From UBA5862 sp002408105 (GTDB lineage: Bacteria > Pseudomonadota > Gammaproteobacteria > Pseudomonadales > UBA5862): a stretch of 64,000 nucleotides of DNA. This document shows, in pieces, positions 16,856-25,288 of the stretch (position 1 is its first letter; every line of letters starts with the position of its first letter). The position numbers and the translations under genes were made by a program. The notes beneath the pieces were generated by a model. The model did not search any database. It was not told the DNA's origin and was given only the letters and a program-made list of their open reading frames with translations. The DNA lies in contig JAXHVB010000094.1 in assembly GCA_034189125.1 (NCBI GenBank), positions 6,673 to 70,672 of the forward strand, in the 5' to 3' direction.

Positions 16856-18304
16856 TCATTCTTCGCGAGTGCGGGACCGGCCTCGAACTTCTGTCTGTAA
16901 CGCCTCAATCGGGCGGATCCAGGGGTCCATGCGCCGCATGTCAGGCTCCAAATCGGTGCGTGCTTTAGCGGCCGCCTCACGGGATGGGTAGAGCCCCATC
17001 ACCGCCACATACCACGGCCGGTTTTGGTGGCGCGTTTCGAGCAGGTAGCAATGTTCGCACCCCCCAAGTCCTTCAACGAAATCGATCACAGTGCGCAGGT
17101 GGTAGGAACCCAGAAACTGTAGGGTGTACAGCCTCGGATTGAGCGCCAGGACCGCCGCCTCTCGCTCGCGCAGAAGGGCCCACTCTGGTGATTGCGCCGG
17201 CCCCAGCGGCGGCTGGTCGACAGCCCGCTGCTCTGGGTCTGGGTCCGCCAGGATCAGCGGTTCGGACTCGGCCTCCACCTTTGAATTGCCGCTCGGCGCA
17301 GGGGCCAATTCCGGGCCCGATTGATCTGGCTGATCCTGCGAAAACGCTCGCGCGATTGGAGGCTCTGGCTCCTCCTGCACCTGGCGCTGCGCTACAGCCA
17401 GGCCCGATTGCGCGCTCTGCTGAGCACTGGGGAGGACAACCTCAAGGCGTGCTCCTCTCTCCGGCTCCACCCCAGGCCCCTGCTTCCATGCCACCCATGC
17501 AAGTACCACGCCCACAGCCAACAACGCAGCGCCGTGGCGCCACAGTCGAAGCACCGGCGAGCTGAACACATTGGTCGTCGATGCACCTGACAGCCCTGCG
17601 TCCGGAGCCTGCCCCTCCAGGCGCTGCAACAACGCAGCGACGGCCCCGGCTTCATGGTCGACCACGTGGCTGATGATGCCCCGGCGCTTGGCGGCACTCG
17701 GCAAGGGGCATCCCTGCGCAACGCACCACGCGGAGAGAAAATCTTCGGCACTGTCCCGGGTCAATGGCGCGATCCGCAGCCGGTGGACACCCGTTGGCGC
17801 GGGCCAGGCGTCAACCGGACGTGCCAGCAGGACAACCGCCAACGGAGAAGCATTGTCGCTGTCATCGCCCTGGGCAAAAGACACCAGTGCCTGCACCTGC
17901 GCTGGTTCAAGCTGCTCACCATCATCCAGAATCAACAGCGTATGCAGGCCAGCCTCGCGCTCACGGAGCAGGGCCTGCGCAAGCGCCGCGGAATCCGTCC
18001 CTGACAAACCCAATTCTGTGGCAAGTGCCTCGCGCCAGCCAGGCCCGCCAACGCCTTGGACGGCCGACAGGCGGAGCACTCGAAGCCCCTCAAGTCCCTC
18101 TTCTTGTGCCCGTTCGGCGAGGCGGGTTTTGCCAACCCCTGGACCACCCTCGATGAGCAATACACCATCACCGAAACGCGCCCAATGCAGTATTGAAGCG
18201 ACCAATGCATTTCGCCCTGCGCCGCCGAACCAGAACCGCTGCGCTTGGGTCGCGCCGAGGATTGGGGCAGGCCGGGCTGCACGCGCTGTGGATCCATCAC
18301 CCAT
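16856..18304 (-). CDS. DamX-like AAA/SPOR membrane protein
   Basis: A 482-residue protein of the DamX type. An N-terminal AAA ATPase has Walker A Gly-Gly-Pro-Gly-Val-Gly-Lys-Thr at about residues 49-56 and a Walker B region Leu-Leu-Ile-Leu-Asp-Asp. One membrane helix lies near residue 260, followed by a Pro/Glu/Gln-rich linker. A C-terminal SPOR domain (Tyr-Thr-Leu-Gln-Phe-Leu-Gly-Ser-Tyr) would bind denuded peptidoglycan at the division site. I prefer ATG 18304 over GTG 18310 because a GGGGG run sits five bases before it. It lies 14 bases after aroB and ends the aroK-aroB-damX group. E. coli DamX lacks an intact ATPase, but such fusions are common in Pseudomonas-like genomes. Confidence 0.85.
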   Translation of the reverse strand: MGDGSTARAARPAPILGATQAQRFWFGGAGRNALVASILHWARFGDGVLLIEGGPGVGKTRLAERAQEEGLEGLRVLRLSAVQGVGGPGWREALATELGLSGTDSAALAQALLREREAGLHTLLILDDGEQLEPAQVQALVSFAQGDDSDNASPLAVVLLARPVDAWPAPTGVHRLRIAPLTRDSAEDFLSAWCVAQGCPLPSAAKRRGIISHVVDHEAGAVAALLQRLEGQAPDAGLSGASTTNVFSSPVLRLWRHGAALLAVGVVLAWVAWKQGPGVEPERGARLEVVLPSAQQSAQSGLAVAQRQVQEEPEPPIARAFSQDQPDQSGPELAPAPSGNSKVEAESEPLILADPDPEQRAVDQPPLGPAQSPEWALLREREAAVLALNPRLYTLQFLGSYHLRTVIDFVEGLGGCEHCYLLETRHQNRPWYVAVMGLYPSREAAAKARTDLEPDMRRMDPWIRPIEALQTEVRGRSRTREE

Positions 18305-18318
18305 GGCCACCCCCGCTG

Positions 18319-19401
18319 TCAGGACATGCGCACCTGTTCCAAAGTTGCTCGCAGATGAACCGAATCTGGAGCACGAAGGACCTCCGCCTGTCCGATGCCC
18401 CGAAGCAATACAAGCCTCATCTCGCCACCTGCAACCTTTTTGTCGAGACGCATGGCGTCAAGAAGCGCATCAGTGGCCAGTTCCTTAGGGGCCGCAGTCG
18501 GCAAGCCAAAGGCCCCAAACACTGCTGCGATCTTCGCAATCTGATGCTCCGGACACCACCCGAGACGTACCGACAAATCCACTGCCATCATGGTGCCCAT
18601 CGCCACCGCCTCTCCATGAAGCCATTGCGAATAACCAGTCTCGGTTTCGATCGCATGCCCAAAGGTGTGCCCCAGGTTCAGCAGCGCGCGTTCACCCGCT
18701 TCGCGCTCGTCTGCTGCGACAACCGCCGCTTTATGTTCGCAGCTTCGCCGCACCGCCTCAGCCACTGCCTCTGCCTCGCGCGCGCGGAGTTGTTCAAGAT
18801 GCTGCTCGATCCAGTCGAAAAACGCCGCGTCGCGGATCAACCCATACTTGATGACCTCGGCCATGCCGGCAGCGAACTCACGGGCCGGCAACGACTCCAG
18901 GGTCGAGGTATCGGCCACCACCAGCTGCGGTTGATGGAACGCCCCGATCATGTTTTTTCCGAGTGGATGGTTGACACCGGTTTTTCCGCCGACCGAGGAA
19001 TCAACCTGCGCCAGCAGGGTCGTTGGAACCTGGACGAAATTGACCCCCCTTTGGTAGCACGCCGCAGCGAAGCCCGTCAGGTCGCCGATGACGCCACCGC
19101 CAAGCGCGATCAGGGTGGTGTCGCGCCCATGTCGGTGGCTCAAAAGGTGGGTCCAGATGCGCTCGGCGCTTTCCAGGGTCTTGTGGCGTTCACCATCGGG
19201 AAGCACCAAAGTGTCGATCCGCAGGCCCTGCAGGCCAGCGAGCAAAGGCTCAAGGTACAGCTCCGCCACAGAGTCGTTGCTGACCACAAGCGCGCGGTCA
19301 CGGATGCGCGGGGCGATCCATTGCGAATCGCCGAGCAGCTTCTGGCCAATCAAGATGGGATAACTGTGCTGCCCAAGGGGCACCTGGACCTCAAACTGCA
19401 T
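18319..19401 (-). CDS. aroB: 3-Dehydroquinate synthase
   Basis: Second enzyme of the shikimate pathway, converting DAHP to 3-dehydroquinate with NAD and a divalent metal. The 360 residues match the family. Visible marks are the Gly-Gly-Gly-Val-Ile-Gly-Asp-Leu nucleotide-binding loop, Pro-Thr-Thr-Leu-Leu-Ala-Gln-Val-Asp-Ser-Ser-Val-Gly-Gly-Lys-Thr, the metal ligand region Gly-Met-Ala-Glu-Val-Ile-Lys-Tyr, and the two histidine ligands in Asn-Leu-Gly-His-Thr-Phe-Gly-His and Leu-His-Gly-Glu-Ala-Val. It follows aroK after 52 bases. Confidence 0.97.
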   Translation of the reverse strand: MQFEVQVPLGQHSYPILIGQKLLGDSQWIAPRIRDRALVVSNDSVAELYLEPLLAGLQGLRIDTLVLPDGERHKTLESAERIWTHLLSHRHGRDTTLIALGGGVIGDLTGFAAACYQRGVNFVQVPTTLLAQVDSSVGGKTGVNHPLGKNMIGAFHQPQLVVADTSTLESLPAREFAAGMAEVIKYGLIRDAAFFDWIEQHLEQLRAREAEAVAEAVRRSCEHKAAVVAADEREAGERALLNLGHTFGHAIETETGYSQWLHGEAVAMGTMMAVDLSVRLGWCPEHQIAKIAAVFGAFGLPTAAPKELATDALLDAMRLDKKVAGGEMRLVLLRGIGQAEVLRAPDSVHLRATLEQVRMS

Positions 19402-19453
19402 ACACGCCTCAACCTGAACACGGCACGCGGGCCGATGTGCGGAGGTGTCGCGT

Positions 19454-20005
19454 TCAGCCGCCGTCTGGGTCGGAGGGAGAAAATTGGCGGGCCAAGTCTT
19501 GCGCTACAGACCTCGGCGCGCGGCCCTCGGTGTCCACCACACGGTCCGCGACCTCTCGGTACAGCGGATCCCGTTCGACGAACAGACGCCTCAACACCCC
19601 CAAAGGGTCGTCGGATTGTAACAGAGGCCGGTTTGGGTCACGCCGTGTGCGCTCGAACTGCTGCTCCGGGGATGATTTGAGGTAGATCACTTCACCGCCT
19701 TGCGCCAGCAGTGCACGGTTGCTCTCGGCGACCACCGCCCCGCCCCCTGTGGCAATCACAGCGTTGGAGAGGTTGACCAACTCCGCCAGCATGGCGGACT
19801 CGCGCTTACGAAAACCTGCCTCGCCTTCAACGTCAAAGATCCAGCCGATGTCGGCTCCACAGCGTTCTTCGATCATCTGGTCGCTGTCAAAGAAATCCAG
19901 CCCCAGCCGCTTTGCCAGCAACCGGCCGATGGTGCTTTTTCCAGCCCCCATGGGGCCAACCAAAATGATGCTGCTACTAGAAGGTCTTGTCACGGGGCGA
20001 GCCAA
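19454..20005 (-). CDS. aroK: Shikimate kinase
   Basis: Phosphorylates shikimate to shikimate-3-phosphate. The 183-residue P-loop enzyme has Walker A Gly-Pro-Met-Gly-Ala-Gly-Lys-Ser-Thr and the substrate-binding Asp-Ser-Asp segment. It also has Gly-Glu-Ala-Gly-Phe-Arg-Lys-Arg-Glu and Ala-Thr-Gly-Gly-Gly-Ala-Val, and the lid arginine in Asp-Pro-Asn-Arg-Pro-Leu-Leu. It begins directly after the pilQ stop with no gap, so pilus and aromatic amino-acid genes are co-transcribed, as in many gammaproteobacteria. Confidence 0.97.
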   Translation of the reverse strand: MARPVTRPSSSSIILVGPMGAGKSTIGRLLAKRLGLDFFDSDQMIEERCGADIGWIFDVEGEAGFRKRESAMLAELVNLSNAVIATGGGAVVAESNRALLAQGGEVIYLKSSPEQQFERTRRDPNRPLLQSDDPLGVLRRLFVERDPLYREVADRVVDTEGRAPRSVAQDLARQFSPSDPDGG

Positions 20006-22087
20006 TCAGCGCAAGCTGAGTTCCTCGCTGACCAACCGGGGAGTAATGAAGATCAGCAATTCGGTCTTTTCGTTGGTGTCCACGGTCCGCTTGAACAACC
20101 GGCCCACGTAGGGAATGTCCCCAAGAAATGGGGTTTTGGTCTCAGTGCTGGTTTCAACCGATGTGAAAATGCCACCGAGCACCACGGTTTCTCCGTCATC
20201 GACCAGTACCTGCGTGTTGATCCGTGTGGTGTCGATCACCGGAATTCCATCCGAAGTCTCGGCGCCTTGCTCGTCCTGGTTCACCTGCAGGTCCATCATG
20301 ATGCGGCCATCGGGGGTGATCTGTGGCGTCACACGCAGACCCAAGACCGCCGATTTAAATGATGTCGAGGTCGCGCCACTCGAGGTCGCTTCCTGGTACG
20401 GAATCTCCGTTCCCGACTCGATCAATGCGGTCTGCCCGTCGGCAGTCAGCACCTTGGGCTGGGCAACCGTCTCGCTCTCTCCCATGTCTTCCAGTGCAGA
20501 AAGCTGCAGGTTGAGAATCCGAGAACTGGTCGAGATGCCGAACGCGATGGAACTGGCACCGGATCCGGTCACGCCCAGGTCCACTACAGCTCCTGGACTG
20601 ACTACCCCACCCGACACTGGCCCACCTCCAAGATTGAATCCATCGCTGCTGTTGGCGTCGTAGCTGCCACCCCACTGAATACCGAGTTCCTCGCTGGCGC
20701 TCGTGTTGGCACGAACGATCCGGGCTTCGATCAACACCTGACGCACTGGTATGTCGAGGGTACGCAGCATGCGGCGAATCTCAACAATTTTGTCCGCTGT
20801 GTCCTGCACAATCAGCAGATTGGTGCGGGTATCGACCGTGGCGCTGCCGCGCGAAGACAGAATGCTCTGCTTCCCGGACAGCAAGCCCAGGATGTCGCTT
20901 GCCTTGGCGTAGTTCACCTCGATGAACTCTGTGGTCAGCGGAGCCAATTCAGCCACCTGCCGGCTGGTCTCCAATTCAAGCTTTTCGCGCGCTGCGATCT
21001 CAGCCGCAGGCGCCACCATCAACACATTGCCAATCAGCCGCTTGTCGAGCCCCTTGGTCTTCAAAACCAAATCCAGCGCTTGGTCCCAGGGAACGTTCTT
21101 GAGGCGCAAAGTGATGCGGCCGGTGACCGTGTCACTTGCCACGAGGTTCAAATCGGTGAAGTCAGCGATCAACTGCAGCACCGAACGGACTTCAATGTCC
21201 TGGAAATTCAGCGACAGTTTTTCTCCAGTGTACGCAAACCGCTGCTGGCTGGGATCGGCTTCGTCTTCCGCCGTGAGTGGCTTCACGTCCAAGGTGAATT
21301 CGCGGTCGGTTTGATACGCAAGGTACTCGTATCGGCCGTCCGGGGTGATCTCAAGCACGACCGCATTGTCTTGCTGAAAGGCGTCGATGGTGCTGACTGG
21401 CGTGGCAAAGTCGGAAACGTCCAAGCGCCGCTGCAGTGTTTCTGGCAAGCGGGCGCTGCCGAAGCGGACACGAATCTTTCCACTTTGTTCAGCCACATCG
21501 ACCGAGGTTCCCGGCGCACTCAACTGCACCATAAGGCGACCGGCACCTGCTTCACCGCGCCGAAAATCAATGTCTTGAACCGATATCCGAGTCAAGGCGG
21601 TGGTCGCCGAGCGTGGCTGTGAAACAGCAGGTTTCGGTGCGGAAGCCACAGCGGTCTGCGCGCGGGAACCCAGCACGAGCGTCATCGTGCGATCGCTGCG
21701 TGTGGTCTCGTACGGCACCAGGTCGACAAGCTTGACGATCAACCGGGTGCGGTCTTGCGCTTCGACCACGGTGACGTTGCGGGCGTTGCTCGAGTCCAGT
21801 TTGTGCTGTTTTCGTTCGAGCGCACTTTTTACACCCACCAGGTCAATGGCGATTCGCGCCGGCTGCTCCACACTGTATCCCTGCGGCTCCGGGGGCGGGC
21901 CATCGAAGTGCAACTGAATTTGCATTCGGTCGTTGGACAGGGTGGAGAACTCAATGTCGGTCAGCTGAACGGGATCCGCTGCGTGCAGCACCCCCGAAAA
22001 AGTCGCCAACATCCAGAGCAGTAAACCGCCACGCCAGCGGAGAATGTGGGCGACTGCGCCGGAATAACTGTCAGTGGTTCCATTCAT
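20006..22087 (-). CDS. pilQ: Type IV pilus secretin PilQ
   Basis: Outer-membrane channel through which the type IV pilus passes. About 693 residues. A signal peptide ends near Leu-His-Ala-Ala-Asp. Two AMIN domains follow (peptidoglycan binding; first near residues 40-130, second near 170-260), then a secretin N0/N1 region with Phe-Gln-Asp-Ile-Glu-Val-Arg-Ser-Val-Leu-Gln, and a C-terminal secretin core with Val-Pro-Leu/Ile-Gly-Asp-Ile-Pro-type Phe-Leu-Gly-Asp-Ile-Pro-Tyr-Val-Gly. I chose ATG 22087 because GGAGAG lies eight bases upstream. An alternative ATG at 22120 overlaps the pilP stop (ATGA) and adds 11 residues before the signal. Confidence 0.94.
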   Translation of the reverse strand: MNGTTDSYSGAVAHILRWRGGLLLWMLATFSGVLHAADPVQLTDIEFSTLSNDRMQIQLHFDGPPPEPQGYSVEQPARIAIDLVGVKSALERKQHKLDSSNARNVTVVEAQDRTRLIVKLVDLVPYETTRSDRTMTLVLGSRAQTAVASAPKPAVSQPRSATTALTRISVQDIDFRRGEAGAGRLMVQLSAPGTSVDVAEQSGKIRVRFGSARLPETLQRRLDVSDFATPVSTIDAFQQDNAVVLEITPDGRYEYLAYQTDREFTLDVKPLTAEDEADPSQQRFAYTGEKLSLNFQDIEVRSVLQLIADFTDLNLVASDTVTGRITLRLKNVPWDQALDLVLKTKGLDKRLIGNVLMVAPAAEIAAREKLELETSRQVAELAPLTTEFIEVNYAKASDILGLLSGKQSILSSRGSATVDTRTNLLIVQDTADKIVEIRRMLRTLDIPVRQVLIEARIVRANTSASEELGIQWGGSYDANSSDGFNLGGGPVSGGVVSPGAVVDLGVTGSGASSIAFGISTSSRILNLQLSALEDMGESETVAQPKVLTADGQTALIESGTEIPYQEATSSGATSTSFKSAVLGLRVTPQITPDGRIMMDLQVNQDEQGAETSDGIPVIDTTRINTQVLVDDGETVVLGGIFTSVETSTETKTPFLGDIPYVGRLFKRTVDTNEKTELLIFITPRLVSEELSLR

Positions 22088-22116
22088 GCTTGCTTCTCTC
22101 CAACCCACGCGAGCGG

Positions 22117-22659
22117 TCATTGCGCTTCTCTGAGGTCTAGGGTTCTTGGCCGTTCAACCCAGCCACCTTGTCCGTCTGGAACAATCTCCAGCAATTCGAT
22201 GTGTGCCTCGTCCACTGCGGTAACCTTCCCGTGGTTGCGGCCGAGGTAATTGCCCTCAGTCACGCGGTAAATGTCTCCTTCAGCATCCGCAATCAGGGCC
22301 CAGCGCGCCTGACCGCGCTGCATGACGCCAACCATGTTTAGGGCCGTGATGTTGAAGTTTTCAAGGTATTCCCGCGGACGGTTCGGGTCTGGCTCCACCT
22401 GGCTGTTGCTGTCCCGTTGTTGAACAACCACGATCTCAATGGGTTGCTCGAAGGGGCTGCGTTTCCCTGCAGCCGAGTACGCAAAGGATTCGTACGGACG
22501 AAACTGGGGCAGCGGTTCTACGCGGCCGGAGGGCTTTGTCTTCACTTCGTCGACGTAGGCCCGCAAATCGGCCACAGGATCGCTGCCCGCACAACCAACA
22601 AGGGCGACAGCAACCGCCCCCAGCGCCATCAATCGACTCATCAGAACACACGCACGCAT
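22117..22659 (-). CDS. pilP: Type IV pilus lipoprotein PilP
   Basis: Inner-membrane lipoprotein that links the PilMNO platform to PilQ. The 180 residues start with a lipoprotein signal with lipobox Val-Ala-Leu-Val-Gly-Cys (Cys at about residue 23). A disordered linker and the compact beta domain follow (Ala-Leu-Asn-Met-Val-Gly-Val-Met, Tyr-Leu-Gly-Arg-Asn-His-Gly). The gene begins right after the pilO stop and ends at the pilQ boundary, within the conserved pilM-N-O-P-Q order. Confidence 0.95.
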   Translation of the reverse strand: MRACVLMSRLMALGAVAVALVGCAGSDPVADLRAYVDEVKTKPSGRVEPLPQFRPYESFAYSAAGKRSPFEQPIEIVVVQQRDSNSQVEPDPNRPREYLENFNITALNMVGVMQRGQARWALIADAEGDIYRVTEGNYLGRNHGKVTAVDEAHIELLEIVPDGQGGWVERPRTLDLREAQ

Positions 22660-23286
22660 CTATCTGTCCCCGCCTTTGTAGCGGTAGGTCTTGGCAATCA
22701 CCCGCACCCGCAGCAGTGCTGAGTTCCCAATCGGAGTCAGGGTAAAGTCATGCAGGGTCACGATTCGCGGCAAGGCCGAAACGCCTGAAACAAAGGCTGC
22801 GATGTCGTGGTACCCGCCTTGCGCCACAATCTCGATCGGCAATTCCACATAGAACTCGCGCTCGGTTTCACGTTTCAGGTTGATGCTGTCGAACTCAAGC
22901 CCCGCACCGAGCCCGGTGTGCGTGATGTCTTCAAGTAGACCTGGCACCTCGGTGTCCTTGGGCAGCTGTTCAAGCAAAACTGCAAAGGAGTTTTCCATGT
23001 CGACCATTTGGCTGCGGTAGGCTTCCAAGTTCGCGGCCTGAAAAGCTTTGGTCTCAAGGGTCGACTTCAACTGCTCTTCCTCGCGAACCGCTGCAGAATG
23101 CGCATCCCGCAAAGCGCTCAGATGGAAAAAATGGCCTGCTCCAAGCACAACGATAAACACCAGTATCGCGAGCGCAATTTTGACGAAGATCGGCCAAGAG
23201 CCGATGTTTTCAAAATCCAAGTCCGAGAGGTCGATCTCGTTGAGGTTGAGTTCTCGTAGCTTTTTTACTTGATCAGAAAACGCCAC
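22660..23286 (-). CDS. pilO: Type IV pilus inner-membrane protein PilO
   Basis: Bitopic membrane protein of the pilus alignment complex that pairs with PilN. 208 residues: a short cytoplasmic N-terminus with Leu-Asn-Glu-Ile-Asp-Leu-Ser-Asp-Leu-Asp, one membrane helix at about residues 33-53, a coiled coil, and a ferredoxin-like periplasmic domain (Gly-Leu-Glu-Phe-Asp, Tyr-His-Asp-Ile-Ala-Ala-Phe). The start is GTG with GGGG upstream. Nine bases separate it from pilN. Confidence 0.95.
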   Translation of the reverse strand: MAFSDQVKKLRELNLNEIDLSDLDFENIGSWPIFVKIALAILVFIVVLGAGHFFHLSALRDAHSAAVREEEQLKSTLETKAFQAANLEAYRSQMVDMENSFAVLLEQLPKDTEVPGLLEDITHTGLGAGLEFDSINLKRETEREFYVELPIEIVAQGGYHDIAAFVSGVSALPRIVTLHDFTLTPIGNSALLRVRVIAKTYRYKGGDR

Positions 23287-23295
23287 AACGTGCCC

Positions 23296-23856
23296 CTAGT
23301 CCGACTCACCGGCGTCCGGGGTGGTCTGCTGTACCACCAGATTGAAATCATTGGCCTGCTCGCCGAAGGACGGATTGGATGTAACGCCCAGCAGGTTCGG
23401 CTCGGTGAACCAATCGGAACCGTCAAACCGGCGCATGAGCGCAGAGACCCGGTTGTTCGACTTCGCCGTCCCACGAATGCGCAGCTCCTGCCCCCGCTTC
23501 TCGACGTTGGTGTAATAGACGCCATCCGGAAGCGTTTGGACCAGCTCATCGAAGACCCGCACGATCACCGGACGATTGCCCTGCAAGGACTGGATCACCT
23601 CCATGCGTTCGACCAATTCATCGCGCCGGCGCCGCAAACCTGAAATTTCGGTGATTTTTCGATTCAACTCACTGATCTCAGCGTTGAGATAGGCATTGCG
23701 TGCCTGCTGAGACTCGATCCGCGCCGTGTAGTACCGGTCAACGCCCACCACCACAAGCGCGCCTCCAACGGCCACCAGGGCCAGAGTCGAAAGGTATTGC
23801 TTGCGGCGCTGTTCTCTGAGCGCTTCGCGCCAGGGCAGTAGATTGATCTTCGCCAT
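23296..23856 (-). CDS. pilN: Type IV pilus inner-membrane protein PilN
   Basis: Bitopic protein whose N-terminal Ile-Asn-Leu-Leu-Pro-Trp-Arg-Glu motif binds cytoplasmic PilM. 186 residues with a membrane helix at about residues 22-40, a coiled coil and a periplasmic domain resembling PilO. The ATG shares its A with the pilM stop (TAATG), indicating tight translational coupling. Confidence 0.96.
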   Translation of the reverse strand: MAKINLLPWREALREQRRKQYLSTLALVAVGGALVVVGVDRYYTARIESQQARNAYLNAEISELNRKITEISGLRRRRDELVERMEVIQSLQGNRPVIVRVFDELVQTLPDGVYYTNVEKRGQELRIRGTAKSNNRVSALMRRFDGSDWFTEPNLLGVTSNPSFGEQANDFNLVVQQTTPDAGESD

Positions 23857-24914
23857 TAGTCGAAGCTCCTCAGCGCCAACCCACAGGCGATCATCAGGGC
23901 GGGTGCGTCATTGACCAGTGCCGATGCGTTGACGCGGGCCGATACACTCATGTCGGCAAAGGGGTTGGCCACCAGCACCGGTGTGTGCAGCTGCTCCTGG
24001 ATTGCCTCTGCCAAACCTTGGGTGGAGGCACCGCCGCCGGCCAGCACGATGCCATCGACGTCGTTGTACTGGCTCGATGAGTAAAAAAACTGCAACGAAC
24101 GCACCACTTGTTGCACAGCGACCTCGACAAATGGCCGCAGCACCTCAGAGGCATACTCGTCCGGCAACCCACCCTGTTTCTTGCCGAGCCCAGCTTCCTG
24201 TTCCGAAAGACCGTAACGCCGCTGAATTTCTTCGGTGAGCTGTTTGCTTCCAAACAGCTGCTCACGGGTGTACACCGTCGCCCCATCGACCAGCACGCTG
24301 AGCGTCGTCATGGTGGCGCCGATGTCCACCATGGCAACCACCTGTGCTTCGCTGTCGATCTGGCGCTGCAACAAGCCGAAGGCGCGCTCCATCGCGTAGG
24401 CCTCGACATCCACCACCTTGGCAGACAACCCAGCGCTGGCCAGCACCTCTTCGCGGACTTCAACGTTTTCGCGTCGGCACGCGGCGAGCAGGACTTCGGC
24501 ACGGTTCGGGTCTGCCTCGGTCGGGCCCTGCACTTCGAAATCAATCGCAACTTCTTCGAGCGGATAGGGGATATACTGGTCGGCTTCCAGCGAAATTTGG
24601 GTTTCCATTTCCTCTTCATTGAGGTTCGCGGGAAGCTCAATTGTTTTTGTAATCACCGCGGATCCAGCAACTGCCACGGCCGCCGTCTTGCATTTCGTGC
24701 GCGATCGCTCCACAACCCGCCGCACGGCTGCACTGACGGCATCCACCTCTGTGATGTTTTTCTCAACCACTGCGTTGTCCGCGAGGGGCTCTACGCCGTA
24801 ACTCTCAACACGCAAGCGGTCTCCATCCCGGGACAACTCAAGCAGCTTGACCGAAGTTGAACTGATGTCCAGCCCCAGCATCGGCGTCTGCTTTGCACGA
24901 AATAAACCCATCAC
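23856..24914 (-). CDS. pilM: Type IV pilus cytoplasmic protein PilM
   Basis: Actin/FtsA-like ATP-binding protein on the cytoplasmic face of the pilus machine. 352 residues with the actin-fold phosphate loop Gly-Leu-Asp-Ile-Ser-Ser-Thr-Ser-Val-Lys, the second loop Val-Asp-Ile-Gly-Ala-Thr-Met-Thr, and the adenosine motif Val-Leu-Ala-Gly-Gly-Gly-Ala-Ser (seen as Ile-Val-Leu-Ala-Gly-Gly-Gly). First gene of the pilMNOPQ-aroKB unit, divergent from the PBP1A gene. Confidence 0.96.
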   Translation of the reverse strand: MMGLFRAKQTPMLGLDISSTSVKLLELSRDGDRLRVESYGVEPLADNAVVEKNITEVDAVSAAVRRVVERSRTKCKTAAVAVAGSAVITKTIELPANLNEEEMETQISLEADQYIPYPLEEVAIDFEVQGPTEADPNRAEVLLAACRRENVEVREEVLASAGLSAKVVDVEAYAMERAFGLLQRQIDSEAQVVAMVDIGATMTTLSVLVDGATVYTREQLFGSKQLTEEIQRRYGLSEQEAGLGKKQGGLPDEYASEVLRPFVEVAVQQVVRSLQFFYSSSQYNDVDGIVLAGGGASTQGLAEAIQEQLHTPVLVANPFADMSVSARVNASALVNDAPALMIACGLALRSFD

Positions 24915-24974
24915 CGGCTCGATTCCTAGACAAACAGATTAATTAGGTGGACTGCCCCAAGTTTGAATCGGCAC

Positions 24975-25003
24975 ATTAAATACGACCCGTTCAGAGCGCG
25001 CAA
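24975..25003 (-). promoter_or_regulatory. Candidate pilM operon promoter
   Basis: On the minus strand TTGCGC (plus 24998-25003) is 17 bases from TTTAAT (plus 24975-24980). The -10 is good, the -35 is half matched. It would give a leader of about 55 bases before pilM. Confidence 0.35.
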
Positions 25004-25199
25004 ACAACCATGGTCTAAACAATTCTGGTGCGGGTGGCTGAGCCTTCGCCCGGCTTGACGGCGCGGCCACGTTCCGTGGGCTTGCATCTCATTTTGACGC
25101 GCACGCCCGCTCCTGAAACTAAAGCGTAGACGGCAGCGCGAACTTCGCCACGTCCACCGGGTCACATCTTTGACGAACCCCGACCACTGGCCGGTCCCA

Positions 25200-25205
25200 T
25201 ATACT
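25200..25205 (+). promoter_or_regulatory. Candidate -10 for the PBP1A gene
   Basis: TATACT matches five of six -10 positions and lies about 84 bases before the chosen ATG. No good -35 is seen at the right distance. Confidence 0.3.
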
Positions 25206-25288
25206 CGACCCAAGCCTTACAATGGCGCTTGTCCGCTCCGGCATGGCAACCACCATGCGCTCCCGCTCAAAGTCACTTGGCTGTACCC

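Larger units (their letters stand above)
24915..25288. other. Divergent control region between pilM and the PBP1A gene
   Basis: 374 bases without a credible gene; the open frame at 24926-25213 is arginine-rich and resembles no family. It should hold promoters for both directions. Two candidates are listed separately. A possible -35 TTGACG occurs on the plus strand near 25095 but lacks a matching -10. Confidence 0.5.
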